The notes: a model not told the origin generated them from the sequence alone. 48,126 bases of DNA from DATEOR01 sp046734455 (GCA_046734455.1 JBKPRJ010000046.1:1-48126); one strand, 5' to 3'. Shown: positions 7,493-16,792, numbered from the stretch's first letter. A program made the numbers and translations.

Positions 7493-8826
7493 TCCGCGGC
7501 CTCGTCCACCGGCTCGACGAGCGAACCGCGAGCTCGCCTTTCCTCAAGAAGGCGCTGCGCTACGTCTTCCCGGACCACTGGTCGTTCCTGCTCGGCGAGG
7601 TCGCGCTCTACGCCTTCATCGTCCTGGTCGCCACGGGGATCTACCTGACGTTCTTCTTCGTGCCGAGCACGAACGTCGTCGTCTACCACGGCGAGTACGC
7701 GCCGCTCCAGGGCCAGGAGATGACGGAGGCCTATCGCTCGGTCCTCGACATCTCCCTCAGGGTGAAAGCCGGGCTGCTCATCCGGCAGACACACCACTGG
7801 GCGGCGAACGTCTTCGTCGCCGCGATCGTCATCCACATGCTCCGGATCTTCTTCACCGGCGCCTTCCGGAAGCCGCGTGAGCTCACGTATCTGATCGGCG
7901 TGCTCATGCTCTTTCTCGCGCTGCTCGAGGGCTACGTCGGCTACTCCCTCGCCGACGACCTCCTCTCCGGGATGGGCCTCGCCATCGGCTACTCGGTCGC
8001 GATGTCGCTCCCGCTGGTCGGGGCCAACCTCGCGATGCTGATCTGGGGCGGGCCCTTCCCGGGCGACCCATCTTTCTGGCCGCGGATGTACATCGCCCAT
8101 GTCCTCATCTTCCCGGTGCTCATCGGGACCCTTCTGACCGCGCACCTCGTCCTCGTGGCGTCGAGGCACCACACGCAGTTCCGGGAACGCTGGACGACGG
8201 AGAAACGGGTGCGGGGGACGCCGATGTTCCCGGGCCAGGCGCCACGCTCGCTTGGGCTCATGGCCGCCGTGGCGGCGCTGCTCTTCCTCCTCGGCGGCCT
8301 CATCCAGATCAACCCCATTTGGCTCTGGGGGCCGTACCACGTCTCCGATGCGACGAACGGCGCGCAACCGGACTGGTACCTCGGCTGGCTCATCGGCGCG
8401 CTGCGCCTGACGCCGGGCTTCGACGTCACGATCGGGGACTACACCCTCATCCCGAACCCATTCTGGGGCGGAGCGCTCTTCCCGTTGATCGTCTTCCTCT
8501 TCCTCGTCTCCTGGCCGTTCCTCGAGCGCAGGGTGACCGGCGACCGCGCGTTCCACAATCTGCTCGACCGCCCGCGGGATGCGCCCTGGAGGACCGCGAT
8601 CGGCGCGGCCTTCATTACCTGGGTCTTCCTCGTCTTCCTCGCCGGCGCGGCCGACCGGGCGTCCGTGTTCTTCGGCCTCAGCTACACGGCGCAGATCTGG
8701 GCGTTCCGCGTGCTCATCTGGGTGATTCCGCTCCTTGTCCTCTTCGCGACGAAGCGGGCCTGCGAGGAGCTCCTGCGAATCGAGCGTGCCGAGACCGTGC
8801 GGCACGCTGCCGAAGCCGAGACCTAG
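7489..8826 (+). CDS. qcrB: Cytochrome b subunit of the cytochrome bc complex
   Basis: Membrane subunit holding two b hemes and the quinol sites (445 aa). The GTG at 7489 overlaps the qcrA stop (GTGA). Heme-ligand histidines appear in QTHHWAANVFVAAIVIHMLR and in RMYIAHVLIFPVLIGTLLTA with a following HLVLVASRHH. The quinol-site motif reads QPDWY, the actinobacterial variant of PEWY. The protein is longer than mitochondrial cytochrome b, as usual in this phylum. It is the last gene of the respiratory operon; its TAG overlaps the convergent ctaG stop (CTAG). Confidence 0.95.
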   Translation: MIRGLVHRLDERTASSPFLKKALRYVFPDHWSFLLGEVALYAFIVLVATGIYLTFFFVPSTNVVVYHGEYAPLQGQEMTEAYRSVLDISLRVKAGLLIRQTHHWAANVFVAAIVIHMLRIFFTGAFRKPRELTYLIGVLMLFLALLEGYVGYSLADDLLSGMGLAIGYSVAMSLPLVGANLAMLIWGGPFPGDPSFWPRMYIAHVLIFPVLIGTLLTAHLVLVASRHHTQFRERWTTEKRVRGTPMFPGQAPRSLGLMAAVAALLFLLGGLIQINPIWLWGPYHVSDATNGAQPDWYLGWLIGALRLTPGFDVTIGDYTLIPNPFWGGALFPLIVFLFLVSWPFLERRVTGDRAFHNLLDRPRDAPWRTAIGAAFITWVFLVFLAGAADRASVFFGLSYTAQIWAFRVLIWVIPLLVLFATKRACEELLRIERAETVRHAAEAET

Positions 8827-9431
8827 ACCGCCGGCTCGGCCTCGGCGATCGAGCGCAGGACCAGCCAGGCGAAGACGGTGATCGTGACCACGGCGCCCTC
8901 CGCGAGCATGATCGCTCCGCCCAGCTGCTGGTCGGCGACCGGCGAGAGCCCCCAGGTTCGCGGGGCGGACGAATAGCGGTCGTAGACGACGTCGTTCGCC
9001 CAGAGGAAGACGTTGCCGAGCGCCGTGCCGGCCAGACCGACTCCCACGACGGCGCCGATCTTCCATGCGAAGGAGGCCGTTCCCTCGAGCACGGCGCCCC
9101 AGAGGAGGAACCCCGCGGCGAAGAAGCAGGCGTGCTGGAGCTGGTGGAGCGCCTCGTTCCCCAGCGCGGCGTCATACAGGCTCGGCATGTGCCAGAGCGC
9201 GAGGACGGCACACCACGCGACGAGCGCCACGAGGGGATGGACGAGCGCTGCCCGGCGTCCGACGGCGAGCGCGAAGAGCAGCGGGGCGATGTCTCCCAGG
9301 AGCAGGTGTTGCATCATGTGCGCGCTGAAGAGCTTGTCCTCGCCCAGCTCGGCGAGAGGTGACACCGTCGCCGCCAGGAGCACGGCGACTCCTGCAAGTG
9401 CGAGGGGTAGCCGCAGGCGGCGGCTACGCAC
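8823..9431 (-). CDS. ctaG: CtaG/caa3-type cytochrome c oxidase assembly factor
   Basis: Predicted polytopic membrane protein (202 aa) of the caa3_CtaG family, which assists assembly or copper loading of cytochrome c oxidase. Visible family marks are SAHMMQHLLLGDIAPLL near residue 40, LWHMPSLYDAAL, and HQLQHACFFAAGFLLWG. The regularly placed His and Met residues at membrane borders are consistent with metal handling. The GTG start lies inside the end of the marR gene (8-bp overlap), so the two are one operon. It is tail to tail with the respiratory operon it probably serves. Confidence 0.87.
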   Translation of the reverse strand: MRSRRLRLPLALAGVAVLLAATVSPLAELGEDKLFSAHMMQHLLLGDIAPLLFALAVGRRAALVHPLVALVAWCAVLALWHMPSLYDAALGNEALHQLQHACFFAAGFLLWGAVLEGTASFAWKIGAVVGVGLAGTALGNVFLWANDVVYDRYSSAPRTWGLSPVADQQLGGAIMLAEGAVVTITVFAWLVLRSIAEAEPAV

Positions 9432-9843
9432 CGGTGGGGCTGCGTCCGTCGAACTCGCGGAGGAGCGTCACGAGAGCCTCGCGCTCTGGCCGGAGCTGGT
9501 CGTGCACGGCGGCCAGCCGCCGCTCTCCCTCGGGGGTGAGGGTCAGATACGCGATGCGCCCGTCGTCATGGGCAGGCGCCCGGCGGACGAGACCCGCCTC
9601 TTCGGCCCGCTGCACGAGCTCGGTGACCGTGCTCTGGGCGAGCTGCATCTGTTCGCAGAGCTCGCTGACCGTCGAGCGCTCCGTCCCGCCGGGCGCGCCC
9701 TTGATCATGAGGAGCAGGAGGTGCCGGCGAGGCGTCAGGCCTTCACGCCGCGCCGCATCCTCGCTGACGCGGTGGAAGCGGCGCAGGGACGCCCGAAACG
9801 CGGCCGCCTGTTCGAATTCGGTCGGGGCATCGCTCCCTTCCAT
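9424..9843 (-). CDS. MarR-family transcriptional regulator
   Basis: Winged-helix DNA-binding regulator of 139 aa. The helix-turn-helix and wing are visible: STVSELCEQMQLAQSTVTELVQRAEEAGLVRRAPAHDDGR in pieces, then AYLTLTPEGERRL. The start is an ATG six bases after TAGGAT, with no Shine-Dalgarno, so the mRNA is probably leaderless. It is cotranscribed with ctaG and follows the acetate-type transporter gene by 95 bp. Ligand and targets are unknown. Confidence 0.87.
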   Translation of the reverse strand: MEGSDAPTEFEQAAAFRASLRRFHRVSEDAARREGLTPRRHLLLLMIKGAPGGTERSTVSELCEQMQLAQSTVTELVQRAEEAGLVRRAPAHDDGRIAYLTLTPEGERRLAAVHDQLRPEREALVTLLREFDGRSPTGA

Positions 9844-9849
9844 TCGTAA

Positions 9850-9855
9850 ATCCTA
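9850..9855 (-). promoter_or_regulatory. Candidate -10 box of a leaderless promoter for the MarR gene
   Basis: TAGGAT on the minus strand lies exactly 6 bases before the ATG at 9843. There is no Shine-Dalgarno sequence between them. Confidence 0.55.
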
Positions 9856-9938
9856 ACGTCCGGGGGAAATCGGATCGTCCGGCGTGGCGGGTTCCGGAGG
9901 GGCCGGGGACCCGCTCGCGCCGGACGAAGGGTGAGACG

Positions 9939-10679
9939 TTACTGGCCTTTCTTCACGCCGGGCTCGCCGTACTCGAGCTCCACCGCGGTCGTCGGGCTGC
10001 GCCCGGGGACGTTGGCCGTCCGCGAGTACGTGCCGAGCGGAAGGAGGATCCGCCCTGCCGTCGCGGCGAGCATCATGGCGCTCGCCGTGTACCAGGCGAG
10101 GCCGGCCGAGACGACGAAGACCCACCCCGCAGTCGTCTCCCAGCCGCTCGAGCCGGTGAGGAACGCGATCGCAGCGAGCACTGACCCGGCGGCCAGCGTC
10201 CCGAGCACTCCGAAGAGCGCGATGCTCTCCGTGAGCGCGGCGAGCGCACCGACCGCGGTGATCGCCGCGAGGGCGATGAACCAGAAGCCGAGGCCGCTGA
10301 ACTTGCCCTCGGGCAGGGTCACCGTCCCGTTCGCAGCGAGCGTGAACAGGACTCCGTAGGCCATCCAAAAGGAGCCCCACGTGCCGTGCATGGCGGTGGC
10401 GAGGACGTCGCGCGCCTTGAAGGCCCACATCCCCGCCGCGAACTGCGCCACACCGCCGAAGATCGCAGCGAAGGGGAAGAGGAACTCGGGCGTCGTGTCG
10501 TTCCCGTACCAGCCGGCCATATGGGCCGCGACGATCAGGGTCGCGCCCATGAAGGCGTACAGGCCGAGAACCGAGGGCGCCGCGATCGGCTGCAGGAAGA
10601 TCCGCGCCGGGATCCCGTCCCATGCCCGCTCGCCCACGCTGTCGTCGCGCGCGGCGTAGGCAGGCCTGCTCGTGTACAT
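9939..10679 (-). CDS. GPR1/FUN34/YaaH-family acetate/succinate-type transporter
   Basis: Six-helix membrane protein (246 aa) of the family that includes acetate permease SatP. The N-terminal signature is present in diverged form (PIAAPSVLGLYAFMGATLIV), with FPFAAIFGGVAQFAAGMWAFKARD and GTWGSFWMAYG further on. The ATG at 10679 has a GGAGGT 15 bases upstream, an unusually long spacing; an out-of-frame ATG at 10689 sits 5 bases from the same site, and a TGA closes the real frame just upstream of 10679. It is divergent from a pyruvate-oxidase-like gene, which could make or use acetate. Substrate is inferred from family and context only. Confidence 0.85.
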   Translation of the reverse strand: MYTSRPAYAARDDSVGERAWDGIPARIFLQPIAAPSVLGLYAFMGATLIVAAHMAGWYGNDTTPEFLFPFAAIFGGVAQFAAGMWAFKARDVLATAMHGTWGSFWMAYGVLFTLAANGTVTLPEGKFSGLGFWFIALAAITAVGALAALTESIALFGVLGTLAAGSVLAAIAFLTGSSGWETTAGWVFVVSAGLAWYTASAMMLAATAGRILLPLGTYSRTANVPGRSPTTAVELEYGEPGVKKGQ

Positions 10680-10885
10680 GAGTGGTCATCAGCGACCTCC
10701 CTAACTAGACCGGAATACGATCAAATTCTTGCCGCTTGGCTCTGCCGGGAAACCGGCCACCTGGGTTACCCGGGTGGGTAGTCGGTGCCGGGTTTTGCCC
10801 TCACGTCGTCGGGAATCATCGGGTGGCGATGAACGGCATGGCCTCATGCCTGCCATTGCTTCCGGGAGCGAAATAGGAGGTTTCC
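10680..10885. promoter_or_regulatory. Divergent regulatory region with near-palindrome
   Basis: This 206-bp region separates the transporter and the thiamine-diphosphate enzyme genes. Positions 10757-10777 form a near-perfect palindrome, CCACCTGGGT-T-ACCCGGGTGG, with one mismatch, a plausible operator. GGAGGT at 10695-10700 (minus) and AGGAGG at about 10875 (plus) are the two ribosome-binding sites. Confidence 0.5.
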
Positions 10886-12670
10886 ATGGCCCAGCTCGTC
10901 GCCGACTACGTCCTCGAACGCCTGACTGAATGGGGCGTGCGCCGGATCTACGGCTACCCCGGCGATGGGATCAACGGCTTTCTCGGGGCCCTGGACCGCG
11001 CGAACGGCGACCCCGACTTCGTTCAGGTCCGGCACGAAGAGATGGCCGCCTTCATGGCGTGCGGCCACGCGAAGTTCACCGACGAGCTCGGCATCTGCAT
11101 GGCCACGTCGGGACCCGGAGCGATCCACCTCCTGAACGGCCTCTACGACGCGAAGCTCGACCACCAGCCGGTGCTCGCCATCGTCGGCCAGCAGAGCCGC
11201 ATGGCGCTCGGCTCCTCCTACCAGCAGGAGGTCGACCTGCAGACGCTCTTCAAGGACGTCTCCGAGTACGTGCAGGTGTGCATGGAGCCGGCGCAGGCGA
11301 GACACCTCGTCGACCGGGCGATCCGCGTGGCGCTCAGTCGCAGGGGCGTCTCGACGCTGATCTTCCCCAACGACGTCCAGGAGGAGAAGGCCGTACCGAC
11401 CCCGCCGAGGAAGCACGGCGCCGTCTTTTCTTCCGTCGGCTACTCGCCGCCGCGCGTCGTCCCGCGCGAGGGAGACCTGCAGCGCGCCGCCGATGTCCTG
11501 AACGCCGGCGAGAAGGTGGCGATGCTGATCGGCCAGGGAGCGGCAGATGCCGCCGACGAAGTCGTCGAGACCGCCGATCTGCTCGGTGCGGGCGTGGCCA
11601 AGGCGCTCCTCGGGCGCGCCGCGCTCCCGGACGACCTTCCCTTCGTCACGGGCCCGATCGGCCTGCTCGGGTCGAAGGCGAGCTACGACCTCATGGAGGG
11701 CTGCGACACGCTCCTCATGGTCGGCTCGAGCTTCCCGTACTCCGAGTTCCTACCCAAGGAGGGCCAGGCGCACGGCGTCCAGATCGACATCGACGCGACC
11801 ATGATCGGTCTCCGCTATCCCATGGACGTCAACCTCGTGGGAGACGCAAAGGAGACGCTCCAGGCGCTCGTCCCGCTGCTGCGCCGCAAGGAGGACCGCT
11901 CGTGGCGCGAGCAGGTGGAGAAGAGCGTCGAGGAGTGGTGGCGGCTCGTCGAGGACCGGGCGATGATGGACGGCGACCCGATCAACCCGCAAAGGGTCGT
12001 CCACGAGCTTTCGAAGCAGCTCCCCGACGGGTGCATCCTCACCGCCGACTCGGGCTCCTCCACGAACTGGTGGGCGCGCCAGCTGCGCGTGCGCAAGGGG
12101 ATGCTGGCCTCGCTCTCGGGCAACCTCGCGACGATGGGCCCCGGCGTCCCGTACGCGGTCGCCGCGAAGTTCGCGCATCCCGAGCGGCCGGTCGTCGCCT
12201 TCGTCGGGGACGGCGCCTTCCAGATGAACGGCATGAACGAGCTGATCACGGTGGCCAAGTACCGCGAGCGCTGGGCCGACCAGCGGCTCGTCTTCTGCAT
12301 CTTCAACAACCAGGACTTGAACCAGGTGACGTGGGAGCAGCGCGTCCTCGCCGGCGACCCGAAGTTCCCGGGCACGCAGCAGGTCCCCGACTTCCCGGCG
12401 GCGCGCTACGCGGAGCTCTGCGGGCTGCTCGGGATCAGGATCGACCGCCCCGAGGATCTCTCTGGCGCCTGGTCGGAGGTGCTGACGGCCGACCGGCCGG
12501 CCGTCCTCGAAGTGGTCGTCGACCCGGAGATTCCTCCGCTTCCGCCCCACATCACCGTCGAGCAGGCGAAGAAGATGGCGAAGGCGATGGTGAAGGGCGA
12601 CCCCGAGCGCACTGGGGTGATGGAGAAGTCATTGCTCGGGAAGCTGGAGGAGTTCCTCCCCGGCCGGTAG
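10886..12670 (+). CDS. Thiamine-diphosphate-dependent enzyme, pyruvate oxidase/acetolactate-synthase-like
   Basis: A 594-aa enzyme with the three-domain POX/ALS fold. It has an N-terminal PYR domain with the cofactor-activating Glu in RHEEMAAF, a central domain, and a C-terminal PP domain with the ThDP/Mg motif GDGAFQMN ... FNNQDLN. A strong AGGAGG lies 7 bases before the ATG. The closest functional type is pyruvate:quinone oxidase or another 2-oxoacid decarboxylating oxidase, giving acetate and CO2; the divergent acetate-type transporter is consistent. The C-terminal residues resemble the lipid-binding tail region of PoxB only loosely. The next gene starts 2 bases after the stop. The exact substrate is not resolved. 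Confidence 0.85.
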   Translation: MAQLVADYVLERLTEWGVRRIYGYPGDGINGFLGALDRANGDPDFVQVRHEEMAAFMACGHAKFTDELGICMATSGPGAIHLLNGLYDAKLDHQPVLAIVGQQSRMALGSSYQQEVDLQTLFKDVSEYVQVCMEPAQARHLVDRAIRVALSRRGVSTLIFPNDVQEEKAVPTPPRKHGAVFSSVGYSPPRVVPREGDLQRAADVLNAGEKVAMLIGQGAADAADEVVETADLLGAGVAKALLGRAALPDDLPFVTGPIGLLGSKASYDLMEGCDTLLMVGSSFPYSEFLPKEGQAHGVQIDIDATMIGLRYPMDVNLVGDAKETLQALVPLLRRKEDRSWREQVEKSVEEWWRLVEDRAMMDGDPINPQRVVHELSKQLPDGCILTADSGSSTNWWARQLRVRKGMLASLSGNLATMGPGVPYAVAAKFAHPERPVVAFVGDGAFQMNGMNELITVAKYRERWADQRLVFCIFNNQDLNQVTWEQRVLAGDPKFPGTQQVPDFPAARYAELCGLLGIRIDRPEDLSGAWSEVLTADRPAVLEVVVDPEIPPLPPHITVEQAKKMAKAMVKGDPERTGVMEKSLLGKLEEFLPGR

Positions 12671-12671
12671 C

Positions 12672-13787
12672 TTGGCGACGCGAGCCTCACTCGCGATCGA
12701 GGCGCCGGTCGAAGGAGTCGCGACGTCGGCCTTCACCGTGCCCACGGACGAGCCCGAGTCCGACGGCACGTTCGAGTGGGACGCGACCACGATCGTCGTC
12801 GTCCAGGTCGAGGCGGCCGGCCGGCGCGGTCTCGGCTACACATACGGGCCGAAGGCGATCGGAGCGCTCGTAGAGGAGCTGCTCGCGGACGAGCTGTGCG
12901 GGCAAGACGCCTTCGACGTGCACGGAGCCTGGCTTGCCCTCGGCGCGAAGCTTCGCAACGCCGGGCGGCCCGGCATCGGCTCGATGGCGCTCGCCGCAGT
13001 CGACATCGCACTCTGGGATCTAAAGGCGCGAGTCCTCGATGTCCCGCTCGCGAAGCTCCTCGACGCGGTGCACGAGGAGGTCCCGGTGTACGGGAGCGGA
13101 GGCTTCACCTCGTATACGAACGAGCGCCTGGCCGAGCAGCTGGGCAGGTGGGTGGCCGAGGGCATCCCCCGGGTGAAGATGAAGCTCGGGCGCGATCCCG
13201 ATGCCGATCCGGCTCGGCTCGACGCCGCGCGCTCGGCAATCGGGGACGACGCCGAGCTCTTCGTGGACGCCAACGGCGCTTTCGAGGCCGAGGAAGCCCT
13301 GGCGTGGGCGCACCGGCTGCACCGGGGCTGGAACGTCGGCTGGTTCGAGGAGCCGGTCTCTTCGGCGGACTTCGCCGGCCTGCGACTCGTCAGGGAGCAG
13401 GGGCCCGAAGGGCTGGACGTCGCCGCGGGCGAGTACGGCTACGTCCTCGCCGACTTCCGCAATCTCCTCGAAGCCCGCGCCGTCGACTGCCTGCAGGCCG
13501 ACGTAACGCGCTGCGGAGGGATCACCGGGCTCCTGCAGGTGAGCGCTCTGGCGGGCGCCCATGGAATCGACCTCTCCGGCCACTGCGCGCCTGCCGTCTC
13601 GGTGCCTGCGCTCCTCGCAGTGGAGCGCCTGCGGCACCTGGAGTGGTTCCACGACCACGTGCGCGTCGAAGCCCTGTTGTTCGAGGGCGTGCCCGAGGTG
13701 CGCGGTGGGGTTGCGCGGCCTGATCTGTCCCGCCCGGGCCACGGCCTCGAGCTCAAGCGCGCGGACGCCGAGAGGTGGGCCGCGTGA
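12672..13787 (+). CDS. Enolase-superfamily enzyme (mandelate racemase/muconate lactonizing type)
   Basis: Enzyme of 371 aa that would abstract a proton alpha to a carboxylate, such as a sugar-acid dehydratase, racemase or cycloisomerase. The TTG start is 1 base after the preceding stop. The C-terminal barrel shows the KxK base motif (VKMKLG), metal ligands in VDANGA, WFEEPV and AAGEYG, and an Asp-His dyad candidate in LQADVTRCGG and SGHCAPA, which places it in the mandelate racemase-like subgroup. It sits in an operon with oxidative enzymes, suggesting sugar-acid or hydroxy-acid breakdown. Reaction specificity cannot be read from sequence alone. Confidence 0.85.
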   Translation: MATRASLAIEAPVEGVATSAFTVPTDEPESDGTFEWDATTIVVVQVEAAGRRGLGYTYGPKAIGALVEELLADELCGQDAFDVHGAWLALGAKLRNAGRPGIGSMALAAVDIALWDLKARVLDVPLAKLLDAVHEEVPVYGSGGFTSYTNERLAEQLGRWVAEGIPRVKMKLGRDPDADPARLDAARSAIGDDAELFVDANGAFEAEEALAWAHRLHRGWNVGWFEEPVSSADFAGLRLVREQGPEGLDVAAGEYGYVLADFRNLLEARAVDCLQADVTRCGGITGLLQVSALAGAHGIDLSGHCAPAVSVPALLAVERLRHLEWFHDHVRVEALLFEGVPEVRGGVARPDLSRPGHGLELKRADAERWAA

Positions 13788-16700
13788 CCAGGCTCGCCGA
13801 CGATCTTCGGGAGGTCCTGGCGGGCGAAGTGCGCTTTTCCGCCGGTGACCGCGCGCTCTACGCGGCCGCCGGCTCCAACTACCGCCAGGTTCCGATCGGC
13901 GTCGTCATCCCGAAGACGATCGACGACGTCGTCGCGACCGTGGCCGTGTGCCGAGAGCACGGCGCTCCCGTCCTCTCACGCGGCGGCGGCACGAGCCTGG
14001 CCGGGCAGGGGGTCAACGTCGCCGTGATCATGGACTTCTCCAAGTACCTGGACGAGATCCTCGAGATCGACCCGGAACGGAAGCTCGCCCGCGTGCAGCC
14101 GGGCGTCGTGCTCGACTCGCTGCGCAAGCAGGCGGAGGCGCGCTACGGCCTCACCTTCGGCCCCGACCCCTCCACGCACGACCACTGCACGCTCGGCGGG
14201 ATGATCGGGAACAACTCCTGCGGCGTGCACTCGGTCATGGCGCAGTTCTACGGGCCGGGCTCGACGATGGCGCACAACGTCCACGAGCTGGACGTCCTGA
14301 CGTATCGCGGCGACCGGTTCACGGTCGGGCCGACCGCGGAAGAGGAGCTCGAGCGGATCATCGCCTCCGGAAGCGCGCAGGGCGACATCTACAAGCGCCT
14401 GCTCGCGCTCCGCGACCGGGTCGGGGAGGAAGTGCGCCGGCGCTACCCCGACATCCCGCGCCGTGTATCCGGCTACAACCTGAACGAGCTCCTCCCGGAG
14501 GCGGGCTTCAACGTCGCCGGCGCGCTCGTCGGCACCGAGTCCACGTGTGTGACCGTGCTCGAGGCGAGCGTGCACCTGATCGAGAGCCCGAAGGCGCGGA
14601 CGCTCGCGGTCATCGGCTTCGAGGACGCGGCGACCGCCGCAGACCACGTACCTGTCGTCCTCGAGCACAAGCCGCTCGGCCTCGAGGGGATGGACGAGAC
14701 GCTCGCGGAGGACATGACCCTCGTGGGCATCCACGACCAAGAGCTCTCGCTCATGCCGGAAGGCCGCGGCTGGCTCATCGTCGAGTTCGGCGGAGAGACG
14801 AAGGAGGAGGCCGACGAGAAGGCCCGCGCTCTCATCGCCGAGCTCGAGAAGGACAAGCGCGATGGCCCGACCGGGACGAAGATCTACGACGACAAGGAGC
14901 AGGAGGCGCATATCTGGGAGGTGCGCGAGGCGGGTCTCGGCGCCACCGCCTTCATCCCCGGCAAGCCCGACACCTACGAAGGGTGGGAGGACTCAGCGGT
15001 GCCTCCGGAGCGGCTCGGCGACTACCTGCGCGCCCTCGCGAAGCTCGCCGGGAAGTACGGCTACGAGAGCGCCCTCTACGGCCACTACGGCCAGGGCTGC
15101 GTGCACGCGCGCTGGAACTTCGACCTCGTCACGGCCGACGGTATTGCCGCGTTCCGCTCGTTCCTCGACGAGGCGTCCGACCTCGTTCTCTCCCTCGGCG
15201 GCTCGCTCTCGGGCGAGCACGGCGACGGCCAGTCGCGCGCGGAGCTCCTTCCGAAGATGTTCGGGGACGATCTCGTCGCCGCCTTCCGGGAGTTCAAGTC
15301 GATCTGGGATCCCGACTGGAAGATGAACCCGGGGAAGGTCGTCGACCCGTACCGGATCACCGAGAACCTGCGCCTGGGGACGGACTACGACCCGCCCGAG
15401 CCCGAGACGCACTTCGGCTACCCCGACGACCACGGGAGCTTCGCCCACGCAACCGTGCGCTGCGTCGGGATCGGCCTCTGCCGGCGGGAGAGCGGCGGGG
15501 TCATGTGCCCCAGCTACATGGTCACGAAAGAGGAGAAGCACGCAACGCGCGGCCGGGCTCGTCTGCTCTTCGAGATGCTGCAGGGCGATCCCCTCGATGG
15601 CGGGTGGCGGAGCGACGAGGTCATGGACGCCCTCGACCTGTGCCTCTCCTGCAAGGGCTGCACGAGCGACTGCCCGGTCTCGGTGGACATGCCGACTCTG
15701 AAGGCGGAGTTTCTCTCACACCATTACGCGCGCCGGCTGCGGCCCCGGCACGCCTACGCCTTCGGCCTCATCGACAAGGCGGCGCGCGTCGCCTCCCGTG
15801 CGCCCGGGCTCGTGAACGCTCTGAGCCGGGGCAGGCTCACCGCTCCGCTCATGAAGCGCGCGGTCGGGATGGCGCCGCAGCGGGAGATGCCCGAGTTCGC
15901 TCCGGTCACGTTCCAGAAGTGGTTCGCGGAGCGCGGCGGGCCGCGCGTCCAGGGCGGGAAGAAGAAGATCGTCCTCTGGCCGGACACCTTCACGAACAAC
16001 TTCCACCCGGAGATCGGAGTCGCTGCCGTCGAGGTGCTCGAAGCCGCGGACTACCGGGTCGAGGTGCCGAGAGACCACGTCTGTTGCGGCCGCCCGCTTT
16101 ACGACTACGGGATGCTGGACAGCGCCCGGCGCTACCTCGAGCGTGTGCTCGACCTGCTCCGGGAGGACATCCGCGCGGGAGTCCCGGTCGTCGGCCTGGA
16201 GCCGAGCTGTGTCGCCGTCTTCAAGGACGAGCTCGTCAAGATGCTCCCCCACGACGAGGACGCGCTCCGGCTCTCGAAGCAGACGTTCCACTTCCCGGAG
16301 TTTCTCGACCAGGAGGGCTACGAGCCGCCGGTCCTCCCGGGGAAGGCGCTGCTGCACGGCCACTGCCACCACAAGGCGACCGGCGGCATCTCGTCCGAGC
16401 AGAAGCTGCTCGAAGCCATGCTGCTCGAGGTCGAGGCTCCCGACAGCGGCTGCTGCGGCATGGCCGGCTCCTTCGGCTTCGAGGCGAGCCACTACGACAT
16501 CTCCATGGCCTGCGGCGAGCGCGTGCTCCTCCCCGAGGTGCGCAAGGCCGCGCCCGAGACCGTGGTGGTCGCCGACGGCTTCTCCTGCCGCACGCAGATC
16601 GAGCAAGGCTCGACAGGCAGGGAAGCAGTTCACGTCGCGCAGGTGCTGCAGCGGGCGCTTCGACCGGCCGAAGCGGCGCCCGCGCCGGCCGCGTCCAAGC

Positions 16701-16792
16701 GCGGACGGAAGGCGCTGGCGCTCGCAGTGGGAGGCGCCGCCGCGCTCCTCCTGAGTTGGAGTTTGGCCGGATGGGGAATTCGAGACGCATGA
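13784..16792 (+). CDS. GlcD-GlpC-type fused FAD and Fe-S dehydrogenase (D-2-hydroxyacid dehydrogenase-like)
   Basis: Large respiratory-type flavoprotein (1002 aa) oxidising a 2-hydroxyacid such as D-lactate or glycolate. The FAD domain (residues about 40-250) has SRGGGTSLAGQGVN and TLGGMIGNNSCG; the C-terminal flavin half has YGHYGQGCVHAR and LSGEHGDGQSR. Fe-S motifs follow (CLSCKGCTSDCP and a degenerate CVGIGLCR...CP), then CCG-type segments HVCCGRP, LEPSC, HGHCHHKA and SGCCGMAG. The last 25 residues are hydrophobic (LALAVGGAAALLLSWSLAG), like a membrane tail that I do not expect in this family. GTG at 13784 overlaps the previous stop; GTG at 13775 is an alternative. Confidence 0.88.
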   Translation: MTRLADDLREVLAGEVRFSAGDRALYAAAGSNYRQVPIGVVIPKTIDDVVATVAVCREHGAPVLSRGGGTSLAGQGVNVAVIMDFSKYLDEILEIDPERKLARVQPGVVLDSLRKQAEARYGLTFGPDPSTHDHCTLGGMIGNNSCGVHSVMAQFYGPGSTMAHNVHELDVLTYRGDRFTVGPTAEEELERIIASGSAQGDIYKRLLALRDRVGEEVRRRYPDIPRRVSGYNLNELLPEAGFNVAGALVGTESTCVTVLEASVHLIESPKARTLAVIGFEDAATAADHVPVVLEHKPLGLEGMDETLAEDMTLVGIHDQELSLMPEGRGWLIVEFGGETKEEADEKARALIAELEKDKRDGPTGTKIYDDKEQEAHIWEVREAGLGATAFIPGKPDTYEGWEDSAVPPERLGDYLRALAKLAGKYGYESALYGHYGQGCVHARWNFDLVTADGIAAFRSFLDEASDLVLSLGGSLSGEHGDGQSRAELLPKMFGDDLVAAFREFKSIWDPDWKMNPGKVVDPYRITENLRLGTDYDPPEPETHFGYPDDHGSFAHATVRCVGIGLCRRESGGVMCPSYMVTKEEKHATRGRARLLFEMLQGDPLDGGWRSDEVMDALDLCLSCKGCTSDCPVSVDMPTLKAEFLSHHYARRLRPRHAYAFGLIDKAARVASRAPGLVNALSRGRLTAPLMKRAVGMAPQREMPEFAPVTFQKWFAERGGPRVQGGKKKIVLWPDTFTNNFHPEIGVAAVEVLEAADYRVEVPRDHVCCGRPLYDYGMLDSARRYLERVLDLLREDIRAGVPVVGLEPSCVAVFKDELVKMLPHDEDALRLSKQTFHFPEFLDQEGYEPPVLPGKALLHGHCHHKATGGISSEQKLLEAMLLEVEAPDSGCCGMAGSFGFEASHYDISMACGERVLLPEVRKAAPETVVVADGFSCRTQIEQGSTGREAVHVAQVLQRALRPAEAAPAPAASKRGRKALALAVGGAAALLLSWSLAGWGIRDA

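Noticed and set aside
9873..9887. A 15-base match (GATCGTCCGGCGTGG) shared with 39268-39282
   Set aside because: A single 15-mer match in 48 kb of GC-rich sequence is expected by chance; no flanking similarity supports a repeat family.
9853..10689. Minus-strand ORF over the acetate-type transporter, whose ATG has the best-spaced ribosome-binding site
   Set aside because: Its translation is a charged shadow without helices; the frame from 10679 has the six-helix family sequence.
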